Counted from the stretch's first letter, positions 33,641 to 44,900 are shown. The stretch: 64,000 nt of DNA from Glandiceps talaboti (GCF_964340395.1 NC_135557.1:16052867-16116866), one strand, 5' to 3'. Notes: generated by a model not told the origin, from the letters alone. Numbers and translations: made by a program.

Positions 33641-35031
33641 CGCGCGCACATACATTGCCATTCCTATAACACTACTGAACCTTATCAAAGTCATGAATCG
33701 GAGAAGACTTTGATGGCCAAAAGTCAAGGTTTAAAAACAGGGCTCATATTTGATAAAAGTGAGACTGTCGTACCTTTTTCTGAACTATTGGTTTTCAATG
33801 TTAAAACAGCAGCAAATCTTTTATGACTTTCGCAAACATCTTTACTTTTGTTGAAGTCTTCCTTGAGATCTCTTGCTCTTTTGAATGTAGTTACTATGTC
33901 AGTTAACACTTCCGTTATTCTCCTTGGCCATTCATGTTGTATATTATCTACCACACAGCGATGTTCGTGCTCCTTGAAATATTCATCGAAAAACCAGGCT
34001 ATATGAGAATCTCTTGGGGCAAGTACTGGTATACCGACTGCTATTGCTTCAAGGCCATCAAAACTATATTCACTGAAGACGTTGGTAATCAGATACAGAT
34101 GAGATTGTAGAAGACGATCAACAAAGACTTTTGAGGATTGGTCAGTGCATTTTGAACATTTTATTCCCGCCTTTCGAAGCGTATTGTCGATGTCTGTGTC
34201 TGATCCACTCACTTTCCATTCAGGAGGGTGCTTTCGGAAATTTTTTTGTACGTCAGAAAATGTTTTTACAAAGGTATCGTGATTGTTTAATTCGTGTCCA
34301 TTGTCATTTTTTCCGTGCGAAAATAACACGTGCAGTTTCTTTAGGTTGCCAAGCGTAGCGTTCTTTTGAAAGAAAAACCTACCCGGTCTTGGTAGATACT
34401 CTTTATGTGGCTTTATACGCAAGTGTTCCAATCTGAAAAAGTTTTCGAAATGTTCAAATATTTTCGGTCCGATTGAAAATATTATGTTAGCTGCAGCAGC
34501 CCATTTTTCCATTTGCTTCTCAAAATCGTATGACGTATCACGTATATCCGGAATTACATGAATTATTACAACTAGATAAGCGTTACGGAATAACGATTCT
34601 CTGATTTCAGCTGCAGCATTCGCTGTTTTCGGAGCATATCCAACTACGAACTTTATATTTCTGAGACTACGCAATTCCGGATAATAGCTTTCGTGGAGAA
34701 TCAACCACTCTACTCGAGGTTTGTCCGTCGATGAATCCATCCATTCCTTCTGTTTAGGTAAAATTAGTGTGACATCCAAAGATTTCGCATCTTCCAAAAT
34801 GTCATCAGTTACCTCCGTGTCTACGATGGTAGAATAAACTTTAATTTGTTCCTCTTTTCTTCTAAGAAATTCTTTGATCAGATTTCGGTGAAATCCATTT
34901 AAACCTCCCTTGTCTGGTTCCCATGAATCAAACACAAACAATACACCATAGTGGTCAGTTGAATCACTGCAGTGATGTACCATCTGAAAGATGTTAACTA
35001 GAACGAGTAAAATACATGTTCTGGCATCCAT
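21297..35031 (-). CDS. Gene B: expanded paralogue with two TRADD-N-like exons and a long coiled coil (10 coding exons)
   Basis: Coding exons on the minus strand: 35031-33774, 31490-30990, 29777-29688, 29464-28973, 28764-28666, 26176-26105, 25617-25486, 24851-24597, 24329-22998 and 22174-21297. The total is 5109 nt, or 1702 residues plus stop, with every coding joint in phase 1. Order: signal peptide; GT-B domain about 25-419; TRADD-N-like I 420-586; linker 587-616; TRADD-N-like II 617-780; linkers 781-837; transmembrane helix about 855-875; 85-residue juxtamembrane domain 882-966; expanded coiled coil 967-1410; NHL 1411-1702. I start at the ATG at 35031 because the in-frame codon nine bases upstream is TTG. 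The AG before it suggests a 5' non-coding exon, as in A and C. ATTAAA at 21171-21176 could serve as poly(A) signal. It differs from A by a duplicated TRADD-N exon, an extra linker and a 444-residue coil. Function is unknown; the architecture suggests a membrane receptor or scaffold. Confidence 0.82.
22219..22397 (+). repeat. (CA)n / (CGCA)n / (CATA)n microsatellite in gene B last intron
   Basis: A compound tract beginning about 45 bases upstream (in transcription sense) of the NHL exon acceptor. The rest of the intron to 22997 holds sequence also found in the decayed copy near 3838-4005. Confidence 0.95.
22998..24329 (-). CDS. Gene B exon: coiled coil expanded by a 63-bp coding tandem repeat
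   Basis: A 1332-nt phase 1-1 exon (444 residues). After about 60 residues of leader there are roughly 17 copies of a 21-residue unit of the type NSQIEQLQLDLEKEKENTK (three heptads each). The first and last copies are diverged and the central ones nearly identical. A tail of about 50 residues follows. The long basic/acidic rod should form a parallel coiled coil placing the NHL propeller far from the membrane. The matching exons in A and C are only 441 and 423 nt. Confidence 0.82.
23150..24165 (-). repeat. 63-bp tandem repeat inside the gene B coiled-coil exon
   Basis: The unit is recognisable on the plus strand by the recurring core TTGTAATTGTTCTATTTGAC every 63 bases. Unit length is a multiple of both three and 21, so gain or loss of copies keeps reading frame and heptad register. 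The central copies are nearly identical, which points to recent or ongoing homogenisation. Confidence 0.9.
24412..24522 (+). repeat. (CATA)n microsatellite in gene B intron
   Basis: A nearly pure tetranucleotide tract filling much of the 267-bp intron between the juxtamembrane and coiled-coil exons. Confidence 0.95.
24597..24851 (-). CDS. Gene B exon: conserved 85-residue juxtamembrane domain
   Basis: A 255-nt phase 1-1 exon. Conserved blocks are LLHILNAKLRKRYKAR, DILELSLKMT, KQEVLLLLGIKRYAIV and VKLTLPG. The family is unrecognised. The domain is basic and immediately follows the membrane helix. Confidence 0.75.
25486..25617 (-). CDS. Gene B exon: transmembrane helix
   Basis: A 132-nt phase 1-1 exon. 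INLIDPLYLMTLFIVIV and following IVVIL form one membrane span, flanked on the C-terminal side by PSIKPG and a basic domain. It aligns with gene A exon 5 and gene C 44546-44674. Confidence 0.8.
26105..26176 (-). CDS. Gene B small linker exon abutting a foldback element
   Basis: A 72-nt phase 1-1 exon encoding FDEQAHAETWIARDG and DFHIYDQC. Gene C 44830-44901 has the same length and pattern (YDEHGHPESWTT and DFTDEC). The acceptor AG at 26178-26177 lies only about ten bases from the edge of the inverted-repeat element. Confidence 0.7.
26188..28569. mobile_element. 2.4-kb foldback element with about 690-bp terminal inverted repeats
   Basis: The left arm runs about 26192-26885 and the right arm about 27900-28565 in inverted orientation, ending in AGGTGATTC / GAATCACCT. 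TTAA lies outside both ends (26188-26191 and 28566-28569), as expected for a TTAA-targeting DNA transposon. The roughly 1-kb interior has no transposase frame I can recognise, so the element is non-autonomous. It lies inside a gene B intron and its left end is about ten bases from the splice acceptor of exon 26105-26176. The arms are similar enough to pair as a very long hairpin in the pre-mRNA. Confidence 0.8.
28666..28764 (-). CDS. Gene B acidic linker exon (R-D-G-G type)
   Basis: A 99-nt phase 1-1 exon with RDGGEKQKVETIC and DTNVPHFTLS. It aligns with gene C 45012-45110, which ends DTIVPYFTQS. Acceptor is ctttcatAG and donor is GTAAGT. Confidence 0.7.
   Translation of the reverse strand, partial: EMEAKNKRLKLSVKVGYQKEMPMVIPMYHISH
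28973..29464 (-). CDS. Gene B exon: TRADD-N-like domain II
   Basis: A 492-nt phase 1-1 exon, the same length as the gene C counterpart and similar along its whole length. Shared features are HINLNQSNY at the start, a conserved SLPYILGL segment, LNMTFSSLFDLYRFEG, the SGLFAEELEALLITDEMREK helix, QLQVTYEQ and FKEIEDFFIQS. The extended N-terminal half is shared with C but not with domain I, so two subtypes of the domain exist. Confidence 0.76.
29688..29777 (-). CDS. Gene B linker exon between the two TRADD-N-like domains
   Basis: A 90-nt phase 1-1 exon starting with the R-D-G signature of the linker exons and ending DISLKDSRFVEC. Acceptor is tatttgtAG and donor is GTAAGT. It was presumably copied together with the second TRADD-N-like exon. 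Confidence 0.65.
29995..30240 (+). repeat. Degenerate short tandem repeats in gene B intron
   Basis: Several imperfect units of about 60-90 bases contain variants of CCAGGATCAT, a TTAGACAAT-type core and GATCATTT. No coding function is seen. The unit lies between TRADD-N-like exon I and the following linker exon. Confidence 0.55.
30415..30945. repeat. Composite inverted/direct repeat in gene B intron
   Basis: A segment at about 30415-30558 (TTCGTGATAATGTACC, then an AAAACAAAAACAAAC-like run, then TAACATAATGGGCG) recurs inverted at about 30753-30930 and partly again in direct orientation at about 30594-30720. This is probably a decayed DNA transposon or nested copies. Confidence 0.55.
30990..31490 (-). 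CDS. Gene B exon 2: TRADD-N-like domain I
   Basis: A 501-nt phase 1-1 exon. The Gln-rich helical start (QYCQTTEQQEHTKDN) is followed by LRLKLNFSCLLNLYNFEA, CRSGAF, DIEPLLITHQIL, ITPRLKALYDQENF and TIEQFF. These are the same blocks as gene A exon 2, including the C-R-S-G turn. It is closer to the gene A domain than to domain II of this gene. Confidence 0.74.
32840..33540 (+). repeat. Diverged tandem repeat, unit about 140-147 bp
   Basis: Recurring blocks are TTTGCATATC, ACTGATGGGATCATCATGTC, and an AATCTGCTCAGTAGTTTT-type segment before TTTGACCAA. The spacing is 144, 147 and 138 bases. The units are strongly diverged and non-coding. Confidence 0.7.
33560..33640 (+). repeat. (CA)n microsatellite
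   Basis: A long pure dinucleotide tract inside the first gene B intron, about 135 bases beyond the exon 1 donor. Confidence 0.95.
33774..35031 (-). CDS. Gene B exon 1: signal peptide + GT-B glycosyltransferase-like domain
   Basis: A leader ILLVLVNIFQMV is followed by the GT-B-type domain opening GVLFVFDSWEPD. Conserved blocks shared with gene A include YAPKTANAA, IIFSIGPKIFEHF, and near the C-terminus EYSFDGLEAIAVGIPVL followed by APRDSHIAWF. The acidic pair is spaced as in gene A, one residue shorter than in typical GT4 enzymes. The donor is GTACGA at 33773, a weaker site than the others. Confidence 0.8.
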
Positions 35032-35311
35032 AGTGACCAATCCTGTGAACTAAACCGAGACACAATCATTTAAAACGACATTCAAAAAATCTACCATTTG
35101 GGTAAGGGGAGGGATCTTTCTTTCTTTCTCGAATATGTAATAACACATGTGCAGTTCCAAATTCCCTACGAAAGTTATCAAGCTTCTTTCAGTTTAAAGG
35201 ATTTTCAAGACAAACCAACCGAAACCGCACAAAATTTATAAGTTAGCAAGATATTAAAATTTGTAATAAATTTGTATAAGGCAGCGGTATCTTCGACCAG
35301 ATGGAAGAATA

Positions 35312-35670
35312 TCATGCATAAAGTGGATGCTTGTCGTCAACAGTAATCACACGTGCCTTGCGCAGTATTGCACGATCGGTAAGATCGGAGAGAGCAGGTG
35401 TAGGCAGGCCCACAATTTTAGTAGCAGTGAAAGAAATTTTCAGAAGTTTATTTCGATTTACAACAGAGAGCAGAGGGAAATAACAGATGTTACAATAAGT
35501 TAAAAGATGTTCAATAATGCTACGATAGAGCAGTAGAAGCAGTTTAGCATCTAAGTTGAAAGAGCGCAACTGGCGAAGCACATGTAAACGCTGTTGGCAT
35601 TTCATTTGGACAGCTGTAGTATGATGTGTAAATGAGAGTGTGATTGTCAAGGTTCAAACCAAGATATTTG
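35312..35670 (-). pseudogene. LINE reverse-transcriptase C-terminal relic
   Basis: On the minus strand, YKYLGLNLDN lies next to a frame with QMKCQQRLHVLRQLRSFN, LLLLYRSIIEHLLTYCN, and an ending KARVITVDDKHPLYA. This order (K-Y-L-G; Q-R-L-x-x-L-R; Y-R-S-x-I-E; D-x-x-H-P-L) is the region after the catalytic core in CR1/Rex-type non-LTR retrotransposons. A frameshift separates YKYLG from the rest near 35640, and no upstream RT core is seen, so it is a 5'-truncated dead copy. It lies just upstream of the gene B start. Confidence 0.72.
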
Positions 35671-38600
35671 TAAGACACCACCTTGAGTTAGGGATGAGGT
35701 TTTTACCCGTTATTACTAACGACTCGTGTCACGGTAGCTGCATTCGCGGCGATACGACGAACGAATAGGTGGTATCGGTTAATAACCGATCTATATGACC
35801 AGGTGTTCAAAGCGAAATTACGCAAAATGAAAAGAACAGGGGCTGGCTATGCAGTGCGCTTCGTGTGTCGCATAACCTGTTATCAGGTGACATTCACATA
35901 CCACATAATTTGCTGACCCTGCTCAACCTAAGCTGCTCCGACGATCATAAATTTTCATAAGATTTCGGTGTACATTTTCATAATTATTTCGAAATACAAT
36001 ATTGGTATTAGAGTAAGTTTTCCAATTGTTTCATCAGAAAATGCTTTAATATGTTAATAAAACTAGAAGATCGACCGCGAGCGTAACTATTGCAGTGCGA
36101 TATATTGTGGTATGGGTAGAATACACCGTGTCAGTGGATGGCTTACACTCACTGCCCGTGCCCGCGAAGCCGCTGCCAAATGTATGTACCTGTACAATGT
36201 TGTTGTGCATTTACGATTATAAATAGTATCATTTGTATGGAGTAATGACTGCAGAAACGTACGTACCGTGTCTGCTAGGATGTCGTCTTATCTGAGGTAC
36301 TTTGTACTGCACCTGATTATCGACCGTACACTGTAAATAAACGGACTGTCTACCTGAGAATCTACCCTTAAAGGGTCACCACTATGATAACAAAATCAAA
36401 CCGACATCTGAACGTTTTCAATACTTAAATAGGGTGTAAATTATCATCGGAAGGATGACAACTTACGCTCATAATTTCTTAAAGGTAACAGACAGTAATT
36501 AATTAGCTGCAATAATTACGATTTTGTTGGGTTTTTCATTTTTTATATTATTTTTTTTTCTCTTGATATTATATGTCGGGTTTGCAAACAACAACAGACA
36601 ATGCTACTGCTCCTTAATATAGACTGATACTAATACAATCTCATTGAAATTATATATGTGATTTTATGGCAATTTTCGCCTTAAATCATGAAAGTTTGGC
36701 ATTTCCTAACTTCACTGCTAGTTGGAAATGCCCTATGTACATTTAAAAATTCAGGAATCTGTTCATAAGCTGTTGACAACGTTAATATATACTCTCGAAT
36801 ATTGTAAGAGCACCTGTATAATTCAAAGTGGCTGGCACACTTGAATATTTGCCGAATTCATACCGTTTTGTACTTTTTGGAGATTCAAATCCGACCATGA
36901 ACAGTGTATTTATAGTGACTGGTATAGGGTAGGCGATATTTTCCAAGGGGTAGGGGATATTCCCAACGGCTACTGCAGTTATATATTGAAATGTGTCAAA
37001 GAAAATGGCTGACTGATAAACATACTGCATACTGTCCGTTGCCTAACTGATAAACAGTCATTTTATACTCATACCAATTGGTAAACTAAACTCCTCTCAT
37101 CACCCATATGTAAAATAACACAATGTTTGATATTCAACTCAGTAGCTAGCCGTAGTCCTAGCAACCTTAGGAATTAACTAGTAGAATTCCATAATAGTAA
37201 CTTATTCAAAATGGCGTCAATTTGTCAGTGGGTACACAACCTTATATATATAATATATAACTTATCCTGCACCACCATATAACTTGGCACACTTATAACC
37301 ATATCAGACTTATTATGTACGAATGTACAACAATACAGATAATGAATATGAATAATCGAATCTTACCTAACATACGCACAAATAACGTCAATTCCCCGAA
37401 TCAAAAACTTTGGAGAATGTAGATCACTGTCCACATATGTATAATACATAAGTCATTAGGTATGCATAATGACGTAGGCTATACATACATATACTCCAAT
37501 GTAATGTGACCCCTCTTTGTATGTCGTCCAGGTCACACAGGTACACTGTTGACTATACGGCTACTTAAGTTCGGTAAGCTATTTCGTACATAGTACCCGT
37601 TGCTTTACAGGCATTGTCGTGGTAAAGTTCTCATTGAAAATACTGTCAGATTAGACTTATCACAATTCCTGGTTAGTACAAATTAATGGTAGAGAAACAA
37701 TTAATATGTATGCGACTTTGTGATGCCATAAATGTGAAATTGATATAGAAGTGACTCGTTTAAGTCAGATATTGTCCTATTAATCTTCTATGGTATGTAT
37801 CTGTGTATTTTTAGCATATAATAATGTGTACATCAAAGAACAGTCAAAATGATCACACGTGCTGAATTGAGAAAATTGCTTATTTGTAGTACCATATGCT
37901 TAAGATGGCAATATCTGCTAATTAATAATAAATACAAAATTGTTTCTGTAAAGGTTTTCACTCATTTAACCATTGGCAAGTAAAAAAAAGTGGATCACAT
38001 GTTATGCAAATTATTCTACTTAATAACAAAATATTTACCGATAATTCATGTGATTTGAGCCTGCGGTTTTTGTAATAATGATATCAAGTGTCTTAATTTG
38101 TTCATTGCTATATTAATGTTGAATGCGTCAGGTTTTAATAGTTGTGAAATATATCTCATTTAATCAAATCCTTCATCCTTAGAGTATTAGACAAACTTTT
38201 AAATATCATATGTAAATTAGGGTAATTGATATGTATGGAATTTAATTTAAAAAAACTAATCACTTCTCTACATTACCACAAACCCTATGTGAACCAGATT
38301 TCTATTCATTTGTACAACGTTTATAAAGTTGGTAGAAAATGTTAATTATGCATACTTATGCAAATTGTGTTCATTTATAAATTCCTTATAGATTGTCTAT
38401 TCAGTATACACCTTTCACACATTATGCCATTTAGTAGAATCCTCTATATATAAGGAAAAAATCGAGTGTTTATAGAAAATATGCAAATTCGGGGACTATC
38501 GATATATATGATATAAGCTCGAAACTAATCATGTCTCTGTATCGTCTCGTTAAATCTCTATTATAACAACTTCCATTTCAGACAGACGCTTTGCATTTCA

Positions 38601-39281
38601 CTTCCCCCCCCCCCCACTCCCCAATCTCCCACCTCTGGACGCTAATTTGGTGAAATATGTGAAGATATCTCTGCATTATCTATCAGATGTTTAATTACCT
38701 GTAATATATTCACTATCTTCACAGAGTACACATGGGTGGAAATTGAATGTCTCAAACACATTCCTATTCAAAACGAAAGAATAAATACACAGCTCGCTAG
38801 GATTAAATATGTTGGTGTCATCGTATGTTCTGACCTCACACGCACTCTTCGGTGTGACAGTATGTCACGTGAGTACAATTTGTTTATGTTTTATGCTGAC
38901 CAAACCCAATTAGGATAACGTAATCGTTTTCAACAGAAATTATAAATCGTTATTCTTGGATGATCGTGTTGTTAATTAATCCGTGACTTTTATAGAGTAA
39001 TTGTGTGATGTATCGCAGTTATGGAGAAATACATTGAATTCATAAACTCATGGACTGACAGCCACAACCACGTACGCTGTCACCTTTGACACACCATTTG
39101 ACCCGACCATTCACAGCATTGAGCAATAAGTATGTAATGCTCGAGTACTAGTGTTTTGTTGATACTGTTATTGCGGACGTGCACAAATGCCAGTGTATTG
39201 TATCACTAGTACTCCAGTAAAAATAGGTGTTTTGGTGGTCAATCTACTATCACGTTAAACTGGGATTCCATTATGACAGTG

Positions 39282-39327
<46 letters not shown>
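39282..39327 (+). repeat. (GT)n microsatellite
   Basis: A pure dinucleotide tract. Confidence 0.95.
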
Positions 39328-39328
<1 letters not shown>

Positions 39329-40060
39329 CCATTGCTTTTCGTGTAAATATAATGGACAAAGTGTGTACAATTTTTTTTACAGTATTTCACAAGACACAAT
39401 TGAAGTAAAAAGTGTACTTTGAACTATTCACTCACGCAGCTATATTTCAAACATTGCCTGACGATCCCCATTGCTAGAGTAGAATGCGAGAGCACGTGAA
39501 GTAGTTTTGCATAGGACACAAGTTTCTGACCATGAAACAAATGTATACAACGTTATCTGTTGTTTGATTGTATGGACGTCAAAGTGTGTGGTATGTGTAT
39601 GTAAAATAATTAAAACGATATCATATTCGAGAAAATTATTTATATTCGAAACAATTTTTTTTGATAGAAAATTTTAATCACTTGTAACCATGGCAACTGT
39701 AATTGATCTGACTATAACTGCAGGTACAATAGTCTATGTTACATGGCAAACATAGTATGGACAGTTTTTTCTTCTTTTTCAATTTCGGTTGCCTAAAACT
39801 ACTAAGTGGCTAGCTAGGTCAATAGTTTCGTGTTGGAGAAAGAAACTTAATTGCATAAGCTAAGCTTCAGTCCCATCCCATCCTCTTCTAACTCTATTGG
39901 ACAAAATTGATAGTTGTTTCGGACTACGATCAATTTCAAATATACATGTAGAAAAAATACAAGGCTTGTACTTAGTTGACTACTCTTTTATTGAAACTTC
40001 AATGGTTGTAAAAAGTTAACAACTACAAAAGTATTTCCAATAATAAACTAAAGTGTTCAC

Positions 40061-40360
40061 ATGGATGAAGATTGTGTATTTATTTTGGAATTTTAATTTT
40101 ATAAAACAATTATACCATGGCGTCATACTTGAATAATCAAATGTGAAACAACGTTGACGAAGTCCTTGTTTGTCACTCAATACATTGCAAAAGATTCATA
40201 CAATGTGTAAAAACATTTTGCACATGTTGAGAATCTACTACAATTTATTGAGTTACAAACAAGGACTTCGTCAACGTTGTTTCACATTGATTATTCAAGT
40301 AGGAAGTCATGATAAAATTGTCTTATTAATTAAAATCAAAAATATCCAACCCTCATCCAT
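40061..40360. mobile_element. Hairpin element (MITE-like), arms about 110 bp
   Basis: The left arm is about 40061-40173 and the right arm about 40252-40360. The inner part around GTGAAACAACGTTGACGAAG is a perfect inverted match for over 30 bases and the outer parts are diverged. The loop is about 80 bases. No open frame. It may be a non-autonomous DNA transposon remnant. Confidence 0.72.
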
Positions 40361-41111
40361 TCGGCCACTTGTATAATTCGTATGTGGGATATGACCATAA
40401 TGTACGGCCTAAAAAAGCATGTTCATGGACGGCATTACAAGTATATCATATGGCGGTTGTTCAAAAACAAAAAGGAGAATTATTAGAAGTTAATGTGGTA
40501 AAATAAATTTTGAGGATTTATCATTTTGACCACGTTTCCAAAATATAGTATTCAGTGTCATTCACCTCGTTCACCTCAAAATTCTTCCCTTTTAAATGTG
40601 AATTTAGTTGAACAAAAGACGCTTCTAGTAAAAGTAGAACTGTTTTCGAGGGATGAGAAGTTAAAAGGTTCAAAAGCTCACCACCCCACAACTATAAGCT
40701 ATTGACAATTTTGGCAATGTCAACTGAAATGATTGGTTCCCTTATAATGATGGTAAATGGAAATTGAAAGAATATTGTATTCGGACATATTTCAGCACAG
40801 AAATCTAATTGCTATGAAACGTACAACATCAAAGACTGAAGAATAACTTAGTATTTTTGCTGGAAATACGTTGACCTTTATTCGACTGTACTACCAGTTG
40901 GACAATTACGTTATGCCACTACAGGAAAATGTCACACGGTAATAATTCAATGATAATGTTATCTTTCAAAAGAAGTGTGCTAGCGATTATTTTATGTCTC
41001 TTGTATTTTAAACATACAGTATGCACAGATCAGATCAGTATGACACATAGGCAATTCATAAAATCATTTCTGTATTAAATTGAATGGTATCTACACAATG
41101 TATGATTACAA

Positions 41112-41959
41112 TCAGTAGGACTCCTCAGTGATGGACAAAACCCAAATACATTGATTTCGTATGTCTGAAACAGCAATCTTAGGTGGCCATGTATCTTTAC
41201 TTACAGAAATGTTTCTTGGTTTTGCCGTTTCATCAATATCGATACATGTGTAACACTTTAGATCTGATGAAAATTTAACAATTCTGCCACTAACGTAATC
41301 ACAGACGTAAACATTGTCCCTCCGGTCTACATCTATCCCTGTGGGGCTATTCATTTGATCTTTGCCAGCACTATTGAATAAAAACTGAAAATTCAAGTCG
41401 CTATCGTATACTTTAATACACGCGTTAGCTTGGTCAGACACGAGAACTTGATTCTTGCTATTTACCGCAACACAGATGCACTCGTTGTTCTCTAAATGTA
41501 ATACTTTCTTGGCAGTATATCCAGAGTTTGAATTACAATCTCTATCAAGACTATATTTAATCAGCTTATCAGAACAATTGTAAGTTGTTACATAAAGTGA
41601 ATCGGACGTGGCGTATATATCGGACGGTTTTATACTTTGATGTCCCGCAATCAATTTGACAGTTTCACTATTTACATCATAAATGATAATTTGATTGTTG
41701 GTCATATCAGTGATAAAGTACCTTTTATCATTCGATACTGCTATATTCAAAGGGTGAAAGGGGTTGTCAAAGCGATCGTCAAATCTTATCTTAGAAATAC
41801 TTTCACTATTTGAGTTTAGGATAACCAATTCATTAGCTAAGGTATCTGCAACAACCGGGTGTCCAGCACAAGTCCAAGTGACGCCGAGAGGAAAGACAAA
41901 TTTTGTTTCCCATCCGCCAGTTTCTTTCTCCACCGACCAATCTAAAGATAGCCCTAATC
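41112..41959 (-). CDS. Gene C last exon: NHL six-bladed beta-propeller
   Basis: About 282 residues. Blades include FPLGVTWTCAGHPVVADT, HPLNIAVSNDKRYFITD, KPSDIYATSDSLYVTTY, CICVAVNSKNQVLVSDQ, SPTGIDVDRRDNVYVCD and PRNISVSKDTWPPKIAVSD, closing with CIWVLSITEE. It is closest to gene A and lacks the acidic tail of gene B. Confidence 0.88.
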
Positions 41960-44900
41960 CTACAGGAAAATCGAAAATACAACTTGATCAGACATATTAA
42001 AATGTGGAGAGTTATAAACCAGAACATTAGAAAGGAAAGACTACAAAAGACTACTGCTTACTACTGCACTGCTTACTGCTACTGCATATAGTTGAGACCC
42101 CATAGCTTTATCACTAGGAGCATGCTCATATGTATATTACATTAGGTATGAAATAGTACATGCCCAAATTTAGGTATAAAGCAATATAATATATGTAGTA
42201 CTATCATACAAGGTGTATTTATTTACCGAGAAAACAGATGTCTGCACAACTAATACTTAAACTGCAGTGTAGAGACCGTTAAGTCATTGGAGTTGAATTG
42301 ACATTTCCTCTAACTCAGATTGCGACTAAAATCTGGTTATCAACAAATGCAGAATTTTACATAAAGATAACCTAAGCCAATCATGTACCGCATTGATTCA
42401 TGAAAGTGTAAGCGATTGAGAAAGCAACTCAATTTACCTTCTTTCTCGACTGTTATTTTACCAGACGTTGGTATATCCAGAGGTTGCTTATTGTCCGGTA
42501 AATCTGTCAGTTCGAGATGAGTCTTGAAAGTATGTTGTTGTGTTTTCAGTTGACTTTGTAATTGTTTGATCTCATCCTCCTTTGTCTTTAGTTGTATCTT
42601 TAGTGTTGTTTCATTTGTAGTGGATTCACTAATCTGTTCGTTTAGTTGTAGAATCAATTGTTTATGTGTGGATAGTGAAGAATTTGCTTCCTGTAGTGGT
42701 CCGAGCAAACACTTCTGTCCTACATCAAACCAGTTCAAATATATTGTGCTGAAGTCACTTGACAATGGTAAGCTTCTACAGAGTAACGAATTGTTCCTTG
42801 TATTGATTAATCTTTTAGAGTGAATCTTTCTGCCGTGAACTTTGATATGGTGCATCAACCCTGGATAAGAGAGACAATGAATTCATATTAATGTTAGATA
42901 TAAAACACGTTTGTGCTATGAATGAGAATTTCATGAAATATTTAGGCAATTACTAGATATGAATTGAATTTATTCAAGAAATATGGAGATCGTTTGGGAA
43001 TATAACTATATAGTTCAGATTATGTTATCTAACGTCGAATAACTTTGATATCAATTTGCTGAAAGTTGAAAAAAATATGTTTATTATGAATATACACGTA
43101 CGTGTTCTACAGTATTATAATTATGATTTCAGTTAATTCACAGTCAATCGTAGTGCCTTGCCCTGCATTGATGAGTTGGTGACCTTAGATTTTTTGCACT
43201 CATTGTTAAACTACACGACAACTAGTACATATACCCAAGTAAATAAAGCAGTTAAGTTTACTTCAAAGACTTCGTATAGGTCAATCACCTGACGGTTTGA
43301 GATTGCCACTACACATTCTCACATGTCTCAATAAGGGGTTTATTACTAGAATATATTAAATGGACGCCTATATATGTACATATATATGGGCAATTGTTTA
43401 ATTAGGAGATATAAACTCTTGTTTACAAATTGTTTCCAAACATATTGAGATGAATTATATGCAAATAATACACTTATGATAGGTTTATGTTTAGCTCATT
43501 CGTAACATAATAGTGTCGTCTTCTGTGTCCATTATTACAATTAAAACTAAGGAAAGCTGAAACAAAATGTTGTCTGGCTCAACAAAAGTCTTACTAACAG
43601 AACTAATCTACATTTTATCGTCTTGTTTGATAGATATCACTGTTGGTAAGATATTTGTTGAGCCAGACAAAGTTTTTGTTTCAGGTTTTGTGACTTTAGA
43701 TTGACTTTTAGATAGACTGGCATTAATGTGAATATTGGTCTGACCAGTGCAATGAGAACGAACTGTAGAGTCAGTCAAATGTTCAAATAAGAATTATTTA
43801 TACCTGAAATGTTCAATTTTACATCACCAACTTTGAAAAGAACGTATCGTTGGATACCAAATAAAAATAGCACTTCCTGTCTTTTCCTCAGGATTTTCTT
43901 TAAATGGTCAGTCACTTCTACAGAGAGTTCCAAAATATGCCAGCTGCGAGTTCTGTGTCTTTTACGCAGTTTTGCATTCAGGAGCTGCAGCAATTTCCTT
44001 TTATGTGATGGTCTAAACCTTTTGTTAGTATCTACTTCAAGTAACAAAATGACATTTCCTGCAAAAAAAGAGAAACAGATCAATGAACCAAAAGTGATTG
44101 TCACTCAACAATTGTTCAAACTACTTTCCGGAGTAGACCAAGTTACAGCTCACCAGCCAAGTGGGATCTATTATATCGACTTTTAAAAAAAAAATTGTGT
44201 TAAAATGTTTCTTTGGTCAATATACATTGACACTTTTTATGTTTTTCTTTGTGAGAGACAAAAATCAAAAGCATACTCTTTCAATGTAGTTACAAACACA
44301 AGTCAGTCAATGATTACATGGGATGAATGAGACAGATGCAAGAGGCAGTAAATGGTAGCCAATTGTAAATAATTTATCAGTTCACAGTGTGTTCATAACT
44401 GAATATGTACAGTAAATAAGCCAACGGTGAAATGATAAACCAGCATCGTTTAAAATGAAAATGGAAGATCCATGGTGATACTAGGATAATACAAATTCCT
44501 TTTCAAAGAAAGTATATATAATGTCATTTTGAAATAATACATTACCTGTTTTGATTGAAGGTTGCAATGTTACCATAACAACAATAACAAAAGTTAGGTT
44601 CATCACATACATTGGGTCTATCAGGTATATAAACAAAGGCCACACTTCAATTCGACATTGATGAGCTGGAGAACCTAGAGCAAATTTAAAAAAAAAAATC
44701 TATGAATTCTATGAATTACTGATAGCTTAAACAAAGTTAATGGTGATTTGTCAACATTTACCACAAAAGTTGTATAAGCCTTCAAACAAAACGTGGAGAA
44801 GAAAGATAAGCATATAGTGGCATACTTACATTCATCGGTAAAATCAGACTCCATATCATTACTTGTTGTCCATGATTCTGGATGGCCATGTTCATCATAT

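Larger units (their letters stand above)
31491..33773 (-). other. Gene B first coding intron, filled with degenerate repeats
   Basis: This intron of about 2.3 kb contains four units of about 140-147 bp marked by TTTGCATAT near 32868, 33012, 33159 and 33297, each followed by a GATGGGATCATCA-type core. It also has a local duplication near 32470-32700 and a (CA)n tract at 33560-33638. No coding exon was found in it. Confidence 0.65.
35671..41111. other. Spacer between genes C and B
   Basis: No gene recognised over 5.4 kb. It contains a C-run near 38604-38616, a (GT)n tract at 39282-39327, a 300-bp inverted repeat at 40061-40360, and a minus-strand AATAAA at 40877-40882 about 230 bases past the gene C stop. 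Confidence 0.5.

Noticed and set aside
33530-33826. Frame crossing the gene B exon 1 donor and a (CA)n tract
   Set aside because: It is read-through of intron microsatellite into antisense of the exon.
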